Assembly: GCA_036583965.1 (NCBI GenBank)
Contig: JAZBQD010000027.1
Span: 30,511,001-30,575,000 of the forward strand
DNA from: Prunella strophiata
Lineage: Eukaryota; Chordata; Aves; Passeriformes; Prunellidae
Reading direction: 5' to 3'
Length of the DNA: 64,000 bases
Notes under the pieces: model-generated
Told to the model about the DNA's origin: nothing
What the model saw: only the letters and a program-made list of their open reading frames with translations
Databases searched by the model: none
Program-made: the position numbers and the translations under genes
In this document: piece by piece, positions 45,494 through 58,669 of the stretch
Layout: each line of letters starts with the position of its first letter
Numbering within the stretch: the first letter of the stretch is position 1

Positions 45494-45590
45494 CTTTTCC
45501 AGTAAAAACACAGTCCAATTTTCACAGTGGGAACTCAGCACATCCACAGAATGCTCGAGCATTTTGTCCTTTAGAGCATCAATCAATGTA
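45494..45590 (-). CDS. Candidate internal coding exon, unidentified
   Basis: I do not recognise a protein. On the minus strand a 97-nt segment between an AAG acceptor (weak pyrimidine tract, but with a branch-point-like ctaat upstream) and the donor GAAAAG|GTAAAAG is open in one frame for 32 codons. The composition is typical of a helical soluble protein, for example ALKDKMLEHSVDVLSSHCEN. The frame also stays open for a further stretch upstream of the acceptor, which weakens the exon boundary. It would be upstream of the 40.4-kb candidate on the same strand, but the phases do not join directly. Confidence 0.22.
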
Positions 45591-46896
45591 CTTAAATGTT
45601 TTTCAGAGCAGAAATGGATTAGAATGCAAATTAAATTGAGTGAATTGGAGACACAATCCAAGTTAGTGGTCACATTACATCGCAGCAACAATTTAATATC
45701 ATTTCTGCTCCTTCCTGAGTGCTTTTTATTAAGCTGTGTGACAGCTGGCACAGCTGGCCAGAACTGTTCCTTGGCTGTGCATCCTCTCTGCCAACCACTA
45801 AGGCAGCAAGGATAAAAAGCCTTTTCAGTGAATCTAAAAATTCTATAATATATACTATAATACACCATCTGAGCATTTTAGAGTTATTAATATATTTCTT
45901 CACCTCAGAATCAATATTGCTCCCTTTCTGAAAGGAAGAATAATGATAAAAAAGGCCTGGAGAGAAATTTTATCAATTATGACACTCATTTTCAAGGGTG
46001 ATACTGGGACTTGAACAAATTAGCCCTAATGATCCTGTAGCCATACATGACAATGGGATTTACTTGGCTGTCTTGTTCAGGAGGCTTCAAAAGGTTTAGG
46101 ATTCCTCCTGATCTTGAGGATGCTCAGGGAAAGGGAGGGAGGAGAGGGAGCTGAATTGTTGTTTACAAGGCTGGAGGATTTTCTAGTGTAGCACAGAATG
46201 AATAATCTTCTGAAGCAAAAAAACACTCATTTCTTCTGGGTTTTTTTCTTCATTTTTTTTTTTTTTTCCCCCAGGTGAATGTTCCAACTGCTGCAACATC
46301 CTTTCCCACTGTATTTGTAGCCCTTTTTCAAATTGAAGCAATGAAAATCTTTTAGTATTTTTTCCCAAATACTGATGAAAGAGTGGGGAAGTCTGAGTTC
46401 ATCCAGAATCACCCAAACCTGGCAAAACAAAACAGCCTGACATGGGGAGAGAGGAAAGGTCATTGGAACACTTTGTATTCAGAGCTGTTTTCCTCAGCTT
46501 CAAAGGAACAAAAACAATCAAATGCAAGGGAATTTTTGAAGTGTAAAATCTGATTATTTTTTGTGTAAGACTCATTTTAATATCAGAATATAAACTGTTT
46601 CAATGTGTAATTATTTCATGCTGTACTCTCATCAGACATGGGAATACTCACAGTGTTTAATTCAGGGCTGACCCTTTCAGTTGCAGTACTAACAACTTTC
46701 TTTCCCATCTTCCAATATTTAAATGAAAAGATTGATCTATTCAATCATCTGAACATTTTTTTCCTGTTGTTTTCCAGCTTGCAGCATAGCACCATATATT
46801 CCATTAGAGTTTTTTATTTTATTATATTTTCAAGATAGGAAGAACCTGGGGTTTTATGGTTAGAATAGAGTTTAACCACTTACCTGGTGTCAACAT
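45591..46896. other. Non-coding DNA; one strong acceptor without a donor
   Basis: On the minus strand a good acceptor (gttttgttttgccag) near 46,423 opens a frame of about 50 codons, but I find no convincing donor. A T-rich tract is at about 46,252-46,269. No repeat family was recognised. Confidence 0.3.
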
Positions 46897-47140
46897 CACA
46901 GAGTCCCAGAATCCCAGAATGGTTTGGGTTGGAAGGGACCATAAACCCATCCCTTTTACATGCCCTGCAATGGGCAAGAACTTCTCCAACTATTCCATGT
47001 TCCTCCAAGTCTCATCCAACTTGGCCATCAAACATTTCTTTTGTTCCCTCACCACATGGAAAAGTTGTTCCAATTCTCCAAATTCCCCCGGGTTGGATCC
47101 AGTTTGGTTTCCAAGCCCCAGGAAATGATTGCTGAGTGCT
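46897..47140 (-). mobile_element. CR1 LINE 3' fragment, diverged beyond the end
   Basis: cagagtcccagaatcccaga, atggtttgggttggaaggga, then ctgcaatgggcaagaacttc: the complement of a CR1 3' end. Similarity weakens past about 47,060. Confidence 0.82.
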
Positions 47141-48655
47141 TTGGTGCTTTGCACCTGCACCACAAGTAAGACCATGGTTTCTACTGTCCTAGGATGTGCA
47201 TTTGGCCTGGGAAAATAGATTCAAGTCCTACAGTTTGCCACATTGAGGTCCTCAGTTTGGCAAAAAATCTCTTTACCCCTGTTCTTTTTTGATTTCAGGC
47301 CTGTAACTCACAAGATTCAGAATTCCAAACCTGTGGTGACTCACACTGATGAATGAGAAACGAAACATTATTTTTGAAAGGAAATAATGAAAAAGTTTGA
47401 TTGCTGTGGTTTTGGCCTTATTGCCTCAATAAAAACATTTCTATTTTAGAAGGATTAAGTCAAAAGTTAGAGATTAGTATTAATTTCCTTTACCTCAATA
47501 AGCACATAATGAGATTACTTTTATTTCCATGAGCTAAGGAATTACGTGTGTCTTTTGTGTATGTTCCTTGAGTTTCTGTTTGCAAAGCAAGTAGGAAGTA
47601 AAATCTAGATATTTTCCAACTCCATAAATTTATCTTTTTTTACTATAGGGTAAAGAAAACCTTCTTTTAATATCTAAATGTCAAGAGCTATTCAATTAAT
47701 ATGGGCTTACCCTGAGGAAGGTGAGTTTCTATCAAACTGACAGTGAAAACTCATCCATGTATTTGTATTTAAAAAGAACTCAAAAAAGATTTTAGAATGA
47801 ACTTATTTGAGATGACAGATGAGTTTTGTGAACTTAGAAAAAACTTTAAAAATGTGGGGTTTGTATGTGTTTAGAAATTGAGATGGATGACATGGGTGTG
47901 TAAGACTGTTTTGGTTTTGTATCAGCTGAGGTATAACATAATTAATTGCCTTTAAAACCTTTCCTGTAAGTCTCCTGCACTGATGAGAATGTATTTTTAA
48001 TGCACTTGGAATCTTACACTTTTCACTTTTTTCCCTATGTATTTGGTACAAAGTATCTGAAAAACCTGCACAAATTATATTCTGTAAATGCAGCCACTGA
48101 CTAGAACGTAGCATGATAATTAATATTCATTAATTAGCTTTTTATTTGCTCTCTAACCCCTTGCTAAGGAAGGAGTAATCCTCCTAATCCTCCTCCTACA
48201 GCTATGTCCTACCAATCCATCTTCTGTGAAGTATGGCAGTGCTGCATTTTATTTCAGTATTCAAAGCAAAATTAACTTAAAAGTCATCCAGAAGAGATTT
48301 TTCTAGCCTGGAAACTCTGCCCAATATCCCTGTCTTTTATTACTCTGACCATGCATAACTCTCAAAGCTCAGGAGATTAATGACCTGTACATTGCTCAAG
48401 TCTGGAAGTAACAAAACATTATGTCCCAATCTTTTCCCATGTGCTTTCAAAAAATAACACACCGAATAATTGACAAATTGAGATGTGCCAATTCTTTCCC
48501 TTATCAGCTGGTTTTGCCACGTAACAGCATCCTCTCACCACTCATAATAATGATAATTATTGTGCTTATAATAATAATTTATTATCTCATTGAAGTGGGA
48601 TGAGAGTTTTGTGAAACCATCCCAGCTTGTGCAAAAGATTTTTGCCTTGATCTTC
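47141..48655. other. AT-rich non-coding DNA, nothing recognised
   Basis: No element or credible coding exon was found. A splice-like pair near 47,649 and 47,720 encloses a segment with stops. Confidence 0.3.
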
Positions 48656-48705
48656 ATGGAATCATAGATTAGTTTGAACTGAAAGTGACCTTTTATAGGT
48701 CTAGA
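48656..48705 (-). mobile_element. CR1 LINE terminal remnant
   Basis: catggaatcatagattagtt then tgaactgaaagtgacctttt is the diverged complement of a CR1 end. Confidence 0.6.
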
Positions 48706-48877
48706 GAGCATGGTGTTGGATCACAATGATATCCCTAAAGCACAGGAAAAATCTGTTGTTTCATAGCCTTCTTTTCTTTAAAAACAGGGTTTATTAAAAT
48801 CCTGCATCATAGGACTTTAACACTTAAGACTATAGTTTTCAAAATCTATGTTTATTATATTCAACATATTATTGTGC

Positions 48878-48980
48878 TCAGGATATTATTATTTTCAGTA
48901 TGGAGTTATTCAGTATCATTTTATTCAGTATTATCTTATCCAGTTTTATTATATTTAGTATTATTATATTCAGTATGGAA
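48878..48980. repeat. Degenerate TTATTCAGTAT-type tandem repeat
   Basis: Four to six imperfect copies of a unit like ttattcagtat(t), for example near 48,906, 48,922, 48,938 and 48,966. Spacing is irregular, about 12-18 bp. Confidence 0.7.
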
Positions 48981-49599
48981 TAAAGAAAAGAAAAAGTTCC
49001 TGGTACAGCTGATGTCAGCTCAATATAAAATACATTTGAATATTTCTTGGATTTTTATTCCAAACTGGACATTATTTGTGTAAAGTTACAGGAAGAAATG
49101 GGACAGTTCAACCTGTCTTACCTTACTTCCTGTGATAATCTCATTGCCAGTGAGATTATGGCTTCTACATCATCATAATCCTTTTTTTCCCAACACAATC
49201 TTGTAAGTCAATATAAGACAAAAAAACTCAGAAATAGCAGCAAGTTAAAATATTTGTCTGACTTCTAGAGGAAATTAGAGTAATTATTGCAAAATTGTTT
49301 TACTGCTAGAGTTGAGAAGTATTTTTTTTTAATTATGTTTCCTTGTGGAAAGGATGTATTGTCCAAAATCTTGAAGTATTCCCAGAAAAAGTTGTGTTTT
49401 GCCACTAAGTGGTGCCAGAACAGGTAGGATTAAGCACATAATTCTTTGTCACTGCATCTGCTCAACTCCCTTTGCTTGAAGGGCACTCTCCAGGTGCTGA
49501 GCGCAACAAAAAACTCAGCACTCCTGAAATCTCCAGCAAAGAGCCCAAACCTGTGAGGCTCTGGGTTAGGAGATGTAAAGGACTTTTCACCCCAAGGAC
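48981..49599. other. Non-coding DNA, nothing firmly recognised
   Basis: A tggtgccagaacagg at 49,410-49,424 looks like a retroviral primer-binding site but lacks an LTR end in the right place. Confidence 0.3.
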
Positions 49600-50057
49600 T
49601 GAGGGGTGAAAAGGGCTTCGGGTTCCCCTTGGTCAAGGCTGTAGGGCTGAACCCCAGCAGAAAGAGCTTTTGGGGTCCAGTGGGGCACCCCCACACTGCA
49701 CAGAGCCAGCAGAGACTGACGAGAGAACAGGGGGTCAGGGTAGACCCCAGTTCAGTTCAGAAAGTCAAAAAATGTGTTTTTAAGTTCCTAAACTGACCTT
49801 TATAAGGGTGTTTGGGAGCTGAAGCCTCTCTTCCCAAGTCCAGCTGGTTATTCTCTCTTTGAAAACCTGAAATTGGGGAATTATCCAAGGCTCTTCTCAG
49901 ACTCACAGTAGGTAATGCCTCAGCTTCCTTAAGGAAGGAGAGGTAGAAGTTCCTTTAAAGTCAGAAGCTCTGTTATTGTTTTCCTTAAACTCAATAAAGA
50001 ACTATGCTGAAAGGTTTTCTTGAAGCAAATTGAAAGAAGGCTCCTCCCAGGGCCTCA
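49600..50057 (+). mobile_element. Possible LTR, weakly supported
   Basis: TGAGG at 49,600 and CCTCA at 50,053-50,057 are inverted complements. A TATA-like tttataag (about 49,800) is followed about 195 bp later by AATAAA (49,993-49,998) on the plus strand, the order expected in an LTR. I find no target-site duplication and do not recognise the family, so a chance arrangement is possible. Confidence 0.28.
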
Positions 50058-51239
50058 GCAGTTCAATAGCCTAATCTTTGACCTTTTATTTCAAGAAGAG
50101 CCTCAGTGTAGATCTTTCAGGAATAAATGAATCTCAAATTCACTGTGGTTTTGTTTTTTATTTTTTTTTTTTTTTTTTGGTCAGAAAACTAGTCCTGTGC
50201 TTTAACATAGGTGGCAATTTGCTTCTTGATGAAAAAGCAAAGCACATTACAAAACAACCACATATTTGAAATTATTTGTTTGGGGAATAACACATCATCT
50301 GTGCACAGCAGCACATTTCTGCACTCTTGATGAGTATGTGTGAAGTCCTTTAATCAGTGCATTTCATACATACTTTTGTTCAGCTCTACTTTAGATGGTT
50401 AAATAGGTAGTTTGGATTTTGGCTTGGTTGTTTTTTCTGTTTAGTGCATATTTTGTCATAATCACTAGTGCTGGAATCCACTAGAAAAGGAAAATAAAAA
50501 AGATTGCAGTATTCTGAAAGCTTTTGCTATTGGAAATCTCCATTTTTTTACATAATAATTGTGCCTTTTATTTTGAGCTCTATACATCTCTAGGTGGTAA
50601 AAAAAAAAAGAATAACAGAAGGAGGGAGGTTTTGTAGAGTTTTTTGAGCACGAGGCTGCTGCTTCTGGCTAACTCCAGGACATACACAGTTAAGTGAATT
50701 AGTAGATGTTGCCCTTTTCCATTGCAACTTTAAAGAAAATAATTGAGAATCACAGCAGGGGAAGCCACAGTGGCTGGGCAGATAAGGGCACCCCTCAGAG
50801 CTAAAAGAGGAGCTGATGCCTGGAACTGTCTGTGATCCACCAAAGCAGAGAACAGTTGCTCTCATAAACATGAAAGCATATAAAGTAGGATTAAAATATG
50901 AGCTCATAATAATAATTACTGAAGTAACATCAGAACACAAATACAGCATAACTGGGGGATAAAATCTAGGGTTTATCTTTGCTTAATATTTCAGCAAATA
51001 TACTGTTACCATGTCCAGGAAATGGCCTTGGGTCTTACCTCAATTATCTGTGCACACCACTGCAGTCTTGGCCTCTTGGGTTTGTTATTGGCTTGTTGTG
51101 TGAGATCTTCTTGTCACATCTCTTGCTACAACTTCACTGGGGACAACAGCAAACACTTTAAAAATACATGGAGTCAAAAGAGAAGCCCAGAATGACAATC
51201 AGGTCAGTTATGGGATTGCATTGAATAAATGACACAGAA
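50058..51239. other. Non-coding DNA with poly-T tract
   Basis: A T tract lies at about 50,154-50,178. A splice-like pair on the minus strand (51,039-51,136) frames a segment with stops in all frames. Nothing else was recognised. Confidence 0.3.
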
Positions 51240-51500
51240 AGAGAGGAAGGGGCCACAAGCTGCACCAGGGAAGGGTTAGATTTGATATCAGGAAAAAAAA
51301 TTCTTCACAGGAAGGGTTGTCAAGCATTGACACAGGCTGTCCAGGGTGGTGGTGGAGTCACCATCCCTGGAAGTGTTAAAGAACATATGGATGTGACACC
51401 TGGGGCCATGGGTTAGTGATGAACAGTCAGTGCTGTTTGATGGCTGGACTTGATGATTAAAGTTCCTTTCCAACCTTAATGATTTTGTGGTTCCACCCTA
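51240..51500 (+). mobile_element. CR1 LINE 3' fragment, ttttccaacctt subfamily
   Basis: ggccacaagctgcaccaggg, ttcttcacaggaagggttgt, gtggagtcaccatccctgga, ggctggacttgatgattaaa, ending ctttccaaccttaatgatt. Confidence 0.88.
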
Positions 51501-53111
51501 TGGTTGTAAAAACAACCCTGAGAACTGCCAAAAGGCTGCTTTTTAAGCATGCCAAGAAGGAGATAGAAGCAGCTAAGAGAAAGCAAACTAAGAGGCAAAC
51601 AGCCCCTTAGTGCAGCTGCCCTGGATAAGGAAAATCATTCCCAGCAGGATTGGGCAGAACAGATCTGGGGAAGAGCAGCCAAGCCTTGAGAACCATCTAA
51701 AATTGAACTGTCTTTTAAAGGAGACAGTCTCAAATTGGGAAGGGAAGGAGAGGAAAGAAGATGTTCCCTTCAGTTTTGGGTTCCTTCTTCAGTAAACCCT
51801 TGAGCCTGACACGTCTGACCTCAGCACCCAAAGCCAGGGGGAGGGCAGCACTGCCAGGGCCAGCTGGCTCTGGGAATTCTTTGAGGGGCTTTGTTCCTCA
51901 TTGCCCCTTCCCAGAAATCCTATGAGGAGAAAACTTTGTCTGTCCCATGAAGATTTCCCAGCCTTCCTTCCCTGCTCATTAAGGACAGCCTCCATCCCCT
52001 CCCACTCAAACTCCTGGCTCTGCAATATCCCTGGGAATATCTGTGATATTCTTTACCCTGCCTGATGCACTCCTCCTTCCAACCCAAAAGGTTTGCATTT
52101 GTAGAAAGAAAAGGCTTGGAATCCCTAATCTGAATTTATATCAATGAAAAAGCCAGGATTCAATGACTGAATAATTTCAATGAGCTTTGGATGTGACCAT
52201 TCACTCAATGAAAATGTTATACAGGGAAAGGTTTTTATTAATTTAGGGTCTCTTGCCATGATGCTCAAAAGTCTTCTTCTAAAAATTCCTGAGATTAAAT
52301 CTCTCTCCTGTCTTTAATTTCATATTAGAAAGCAAGAATCAAGTGCATGTTTTAAAAACCAAAGTGCTGTAAAATAAGCAAAATTGTTTGGCTGTAATAG
52401 AAACCTTTTCTCCAAAATCTTAACACTCAAGACAAAGGCTCTAACACACAAGACAAAAAATGACAGACAGATCTCTCAGAATTAGGGTTCGTTTAAGTTT
52501 CCAAAAGATGCTGCTGTAATGTAGGAGAGAAAAAGGAAATGAGGAGCTAAAATGCAAAACCTAAGCCTTTGATTAAACATTTTTAATGATAAATTTATCT
52601 GAAAAAAAGGTCTTGTGAAAAACAGAAATTTTTCAGTGATTGGCCTTGAAGCGTGATGAATCACTGAAAAGAGAAAAAAAAAAAGTATGGAAATATAAGC
52701 ACAAAATAATTAATTAGTGCTGGGTATTTTGCAGAGATTTGTTAAGATGGATGCAATAATTAAAAGTGAATGCATATAAAAATCTTTATATTTATTATAA
52801 AGGAAGGGAGATGGGGGTGACAATGTTATCCAATGCTTAAATAAATTAAAATAAGGCTCAAAACCATGTAAAGATGAAAAAGAAAGAATGAAAGTATGAA
52901 ATAGCAGTCACATTCTGCAGCTGATTAGCAAAACCAAGTTCTCAAATTAAGCATTATGACTTACAGGATCAAGAAGTTGAAAAATTGACTATGGTTGATG
53001 TAGTCCTTAGTTAAGACAAATACTGTTCCATGTTAGAAAAAGCTTCAGTTTCCTAAATTAAAGTCTTGCAGCCCCAGTGGAATAGAAGATTTAAAGAACC
53101 TGTAAATAACA
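51501..53111. other. Non-coding DNA, nothing recognised
   Basis: No repeat family or credible exon was found. It is slightly GC-richer at about 51,600-52,080. Confidence 0.3.
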
Positions 53112-53222
53112 TTGGCTTGGAGCCACCTGGGGTGGTGGAAGGTGTCCCTGCCCATGGCAGGGGGTGGCACTGGGTGGGCTTTAAGGTCCCTTCCATCCCA
53201 AACCATTCTGGGATTCTCAGAT
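53112..53222 (+). mobile_element. CR1 LINE 3' fragment
   Basis: ggtgtccctgcccatggcag, gctttaaggtcccttccatc, ccaaaccattctgggattct. Confidence 0.9.
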
Positions 53223-54734
53223 TATTCATTTTCTTTCCCTCCTCTTACAAACAATATAGCACAACCTCTTTTGTATCAGCACAACTTCCTGGACCTACAT
53301 GGATTTAGTTCAAGCTTAACTTCAAGCCTCTGGCCTGGTTTTAACACTGTTTTGGCAGACTGCAGACTGTGGCAGGTTGGTTTTTTTTCTCAAGAGGCAC
53401 AAAATGATGGCATTTAAGGTCTACCTCCTGTAATCAGAATTAAAAACTCCTCTGTTTCTGTTTGTGCCTGTTGTCCCTCATCCTGTCACTGGGCAATTTC
53501 AGCTTCATGGAAAGAAATTGGTTTGGGCTCAGAATTAGGAACCTCTTTATAAAAACAAGTCAAAATTCTCACAAAAAATACCTGATGAGATTTTATTATC
53601 AAAACAGAATGAGCACAACTTGGCTTAGATCTGAATCCATCTTTTGAGGGGGTAGAGAGGAATAGTTGAAACAATAATGAGGAACATTATGAGTTTATTC
53701 AGCTGTTTCAATTTCTTAATTAGATGTCATAGTTGATTGCAGTAGGTTCAGGATGTTCTGTGTTCTCCACACTAAAACTTCTGATGAAACAATCATTTTA
53801 ATTATCTTTTTCTGCATTGCTGCTCTGATTTCTGTGCAAAGTTATTGGACATAAAGCCAATTTTAAAGATAGGGATAACTCAATTTACGGATGTGTGTGT
53901 GTGTAGAATTGATTTGATTTCCAAAATAACTACAGTTACAGAGAGATGTCCTGACAAACACCCCAAAGTCTCAGTGTGTCTAGAATACAGCCAAAACTTC
54001 TTTCCTCATGAAACTAAAATTGCACAGACTCTTCCTCCATATCTAAATCTTTTCACCTTGTGGGAAGAAACAAAGCTTTGTTCAACAGTATCTATGAACT
54101 TGATTTCTCCCAGTATAACTAATTAATAAAATAAGCTATAATTTAAAATAAGATGTGGGGTGAATTCTTTGCCCTGTGCTGCTAGTCCTGAAAGTTGCAA
54201 AGGAGTTCTTTTCTTTTCACCCTCTTCCCATGGGCTGTCATCTTTTCCTGATGTGTAATTGTCAGGAATGTGACACCCAAGCAGATGGAGCTCCTGCAAG
54301 GCTTGAAATTCACCCTGCATTTGTGCTGAGTGGCAGTTTCAGCCCTGTGGAAATAAAGCAGCTTCACACTGTCTGATTCTGCCTAACGTGGCAGTCCTGC
54401 CTTTACAGGGAATTCACAGGAAGTTCTTCACATCCTGGAAATCCAAATTGGAGAAAAAGTAGTGGGGATTTGCTTACAGACATTCCAGAGACAGATATTT
54501 CATTTTTCTTTTACATGGAAAAGAAGCTCCCCTGAGCTGAACCCAGAATCCAAAGCAGAGCCAGGAGCTGCAAATCTGGTGCAGTGGAGGTCCCCAAAAT
54601 TCACATTAAATACCTGATATCATTGGAGACCAAAGGAACTGTGTCAGAGCCAATATATTCAGCTTGGACTTTCTTTCATGACTGAAATAATTGCAGCTTT
54701 AGAAGAGAGAAAACATGGAATGGGTTTGGTTTTG
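53223..54734. other. Non-coding DNA with a short TG run
   Basis: An eight-unit (TG)n run is near 53,890-53,905. Nothing else was recognised. Confidence 0.3.
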
Positions 54735-54850
54735 TGGGTTTTTTTTTGGTTTGGTTTGGTTTTTTTTTTTTTTTTTTGGTTTGTTTTTTTTTTTTTTTTG
54801 TTGCTGTTGTTTTGTTTGGTTGTTTTCTTTGTTTGTTTGTTTTTTTTTTC
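54735..54850. repeat. T-rich (TTTTG/TTGTT) low-complexity tract
   Basis: Runs of T broken by GG, TTGG and TTGTTTG steps. It gives spurious Phe-rich frames. Confidence 0.92.
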
Positions 54851-57800
54851 AGTAGTAGCATTTTATCTTGGAAAAATAGGTGTGTGTTCAGGGAGAGATG
54901 TCAGCAAATTGTGATGATGATCTCGATCTTACACTGCTGAAACAAAGCAAATCAAAGATACAAATTTAATCAATCCTGAAAAATTGAACTAAGGAAACTT
55001 GTACAGCAACAAAATAGGATGAAAGCTGAAGAGATGTTTGGGACTCCAAAAATGAAACATAAAAAGCTATTTAGGAAACAAATTTCATTCCATGTTGAAA
55101 CACTGCAATTTAAGATTTCTGAAAAGCAACATCTGAATTTTTCAGAATTCAGTGGGTAGTCTGAATTGGTTCAGTGCCATTGAAAATCTCATCACACAAA
55201 ATAACAAATAGGGCTTTATAAATATATATTTTATAGATCTATTTTTTAAATAAATATATATATTTATTTAAATATATATTTATTTCAGCTTTTTCATGCA
55301 TGCATTTAAATGTCATTTTTTTGTACATAGAAAGTTTTTGGACATACAAAATTTTTTAGAAATGAATCTTTATGCATATAAAATGTCAAAATTTTAATAG
55401 TGCCATACATCATCTGCCGTCAGTCTAATAAAATATAGCTTTTTATACTGATGAACAACCTAAATGAAAGATGAGCCAAACAGACCATTTTTATTGCCAA
55501 ATTTGTGAAAAGAAACAAAGGAAACAACATTTTTGAATATTCCTTTTATATTTGTTAAAGCAGTCCTAGTTCCTAAAAACTTTTGGTTTTCATGAAATTC
55601 CATTTTCAAACTAAATGTTCTGGGTTTTTTTCAGATATGCTTTTGTTATCAGATAATACATTTACCACCATGGACAAGTTATTCCAAACATCTCCTGTGG
55701 ATGCCTGTATATTCATTTAAGTCACCAAATATCACTGTCAGATTGTTCCAGTCAACAAATTGGGTGGGTTACACTTATTTTTCTACACAATAAATAAAGA
55801 AATATATAAATAAAGTTGTCATCTGATTTAGCCTTGGGTGATAAAGAACTGAAGTAAATAAATAGGTGTTGAGTCAGGGTTCTTTTCAGTGCTTCAGATT
55901 TATCCAATTACCCTCCTGTAGTGCAGTTCATGATTGAAGCGTTTTATTTTGATTATTTTAAAACAAAAATAGGGAAACTCATTAAACTGCAGGAACCCCA
56001 AACTGAGCCTGTGGAGTTGAGCATGTGGAACTTCAGAAACAGAGCACGTGTGGCATGGAACAGAGAATATTTTGGATATTTGATATTGCAAGGCTTTACA
56101 AGTCTTAAAACACCTAATCAATTTGCTAAATCTTCTCAGCAAGTTCTTTTTGGGGGAGATTCTCAAAGCCAGTGAAAGTCAAACTCTTCTCTTCTCTTCA
56201 CCAACTGGGTTTAAGTTCCATCTTCTGCTTGTTCCTTGTGAAGATTGCTGTCCTGTTTTTCACTCAAAAGACCTGTATTCCTTTAATGTAGATATTTCAT
56301 CTGCCTCAATTACTATGTGATCTCTCAGGCTAAGATCAAGTGAAAATGTAACATAGAAAAAAATGGGAAAATTATTGCATTGAAAATTTTCATTGAACAA
56401 AAAAAAGGGAAGCAAAAATTTGGGGCTGAGGCTTCAATCCATGTGATACCTAAAGAAAATTGGTTTGCACATTGGCCCCATTGGTCTGAACATCCACAGC
56501 TCTTAATATAAATATAAATATAATCATAATGCCCTTCTCACACTGAGAAAAGTGAGCTGCAACTTCTTCTACAAAAATAATCTTCTCAAATAAATCTGCT
56601 TTCTGTTTATTTAGTTACAATTCAATGATCATGATGATGATTTGGTGATTTATTTTCCCAATTAGCAATCATTCCTCTTTAGAAAGAGAGATAAAACCCA
56701 TTCTAACAGGCAATTAGGACTTCAGTCTGCTCTGTGGAGAAAATGTTCCTCTTTCTCAACTTGTGATTTAACTAGTGGCTTTGTAAGAGGGTCTTTTTAT
56801 TTTCCTTTTATATATATATTTATATAGTCATGTCGCTGAATTCTTGTATTCTGTGAGATCTTGTGATGAGGACCACTGTCTCTTTCTACTAGATTTCACA
56901 ATTTCTTTTAAAAAAAAATTACTTTTCTTTATCTTTTTTTACTTTTCATCTCAGTGACAACCTCCTGTGACAAACTTACAGTCAGTTATTTTTTGTTTGC
57001 CCTGATCTTCTTAATTGCTAGACACCCCGTGAAAAGAGCATGGCACAGAGATCCTTCAAAATGCCAAATAGGTAGCTTGTGAAAATTAATAAATTCCCTA
57101 CTGTTGGAACCCTAGATGCTAAGAATTTTAAACTTCTGTGTTAAAAAACACAAACCCTCAAAAAAATACTACATTTAACCTGTAGCCCTAGAGAAAGCTT
57201 CCAAATTAAAAGATAACACTAAAACTATAAGTGTGTAATTTAAATAGAAGTGTGCAATATCACATAATAAAAAACTTAGAATTTAAAGTTTTAGAATATA
57301 GTAATATATATAAAACAAAATAGAAGTTTTAAGACAGTGACTAATCCTTCTTTTTCATCTTTTTCTTCATGAGTTTAAGTAGTATTTTATAATTAAACAG
57401 AAAAGTCCACATTATGAATCACAACTAATTAGTTATTAAGTTACAAGCAAAAATAATTTAAGTATAATTTCTTAATTAAATAGTTTTTCCTTAAAAGACC
57501 TTATATAAATAAATAAACAACCATTTTATAATTTATTAGTGAAATACTACACCCTAATTTGTGATATTTTCCTGTCATGCAACCCCAAAGGAATTGTCCA
57601 AAAGGAATTTACCTTGAGGAGTGAAGGAATAAATTGTTAACCAATGCATATTAATTAGGGTTTTATTGTTAAGCTAAACCAAACTAAAAGCAGTGTCTTA
57701 AATATTGTGTGGCTCTACATATAGAACACATGATATGCAAGCCATATGGAAGACTTTTTTGTAGAATTTCTGTCAGAAATATTAAAATTAATGGATTCCC

Positions 57801-58669
57801 AGGGATGTTTTTCAACCTATTATAGCCAATATATGTGGCTCTAGTCAGTGTCACAGGGTTTTACCTACATCCATATTTATCTGGGAAGCTAATCTGCTTT
57901 GATTTATCATTTTAAGCAGTTTAAAATATTGCCTCCTAAAGCTTTTAACATTTCTGTGAACAAAAGCATTAACTTTTCCTCTAAAGCTGTGATGATTTAT
58001 CATGTAAGTCTGCTTGTGACTCTATTATCCCCTTGATATATGAAGGAGGTGCACCTTAAAGTCCCATTAATACCCTGTGCCATTGATAAAATAGAGTCTT
58101 TGAGCTTACAAATCACTGCAAGTAAAAACAATCGTGCTCCAGAGTCTCACTCTGGGAAATCTTATTGTGTTGTGCTCCACCAGAAGTGCTGAGCAAACAA
58201 GAAGCAATCCAAGGTTTTGCACTGAAACCTCTGGAAGTGTAAAAAAGGGCAGAAATCCCCCAGGACTGGGTACACTTGTTACCAGGGTTTTCCTCTTGGA
58301 ATCGAATCCTGCAGCACTAACTCTGCTATGGGATTCAACTGAGATGAATTTATTATTCTATTCAATAGCAATTGCTTTGATCTAATTCTTCCAAAGATAA
58401 AATAATGGCAGAAATATTGCTGGAGATGGGCAGACAGCTCTGACTCAGAAATAATCTTCTGCTCTTGAGTATCTGTGAAGGAAAGTCCCGTGAAAGGACT
58501 GAAACAGTGATGAACTTTCCTGAATAAATGAGCAAACGCAAGGCAGTGGATGTGTGAAGTGTTTAAGTAAAGAAAAGCAAACACATAAAGGGGAAGGGTT
58601 GAAGCAACCCGGGCTAATAGCAAATGTTTTGGGTTTTTTTTAAATCATTGCTACCAATTTATGATTGAT
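54851..58669. other. AT-rich DNA with one long palindrome
   Basis: A perfect 28-bp palindrome of A and T is at 55,245-55,272 within a longer TA-rich patch (55,215-55,290). No element or supported gene was found elsewhere in this stretch. Confidence 0.35.

Noticed and set aside
46227..46463. Minus-strand frame after a strong acceptor (VWVILDELRLPHSF...)
   Set aside because: No acceptable donor or terminal polyadenylation context was found. The frame ends in a poly-lysine stretch from a T-rich tract.
47651..47720. Plus-strand segment between tttttttactatag and AAG|GTGAGT
   Set aside because: All frames contain stop codons.
49410..49424. Retroviral primer-binding-site lookalike (tggtgccagaacagg)
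   Set aside because: No LTR ends just upstream and no gag-like frame follows. The match to tRNA-Lys complement is partial.
51039..51136. Minus-strand segment between a strong acceptor and a GTAAGA donor
   Set aside because: All three frames contain stops, so it is not an internal coding exon. It could be a non-coding exon, but there is nothing more to support that.
55921..56175. 84-codon plus-strand frame with fairly protein-like composition
   Set aside because: No acceptor or donor is placed at its edges, no family resemblance, and a frame of this length is expected by chance in 64 kb.
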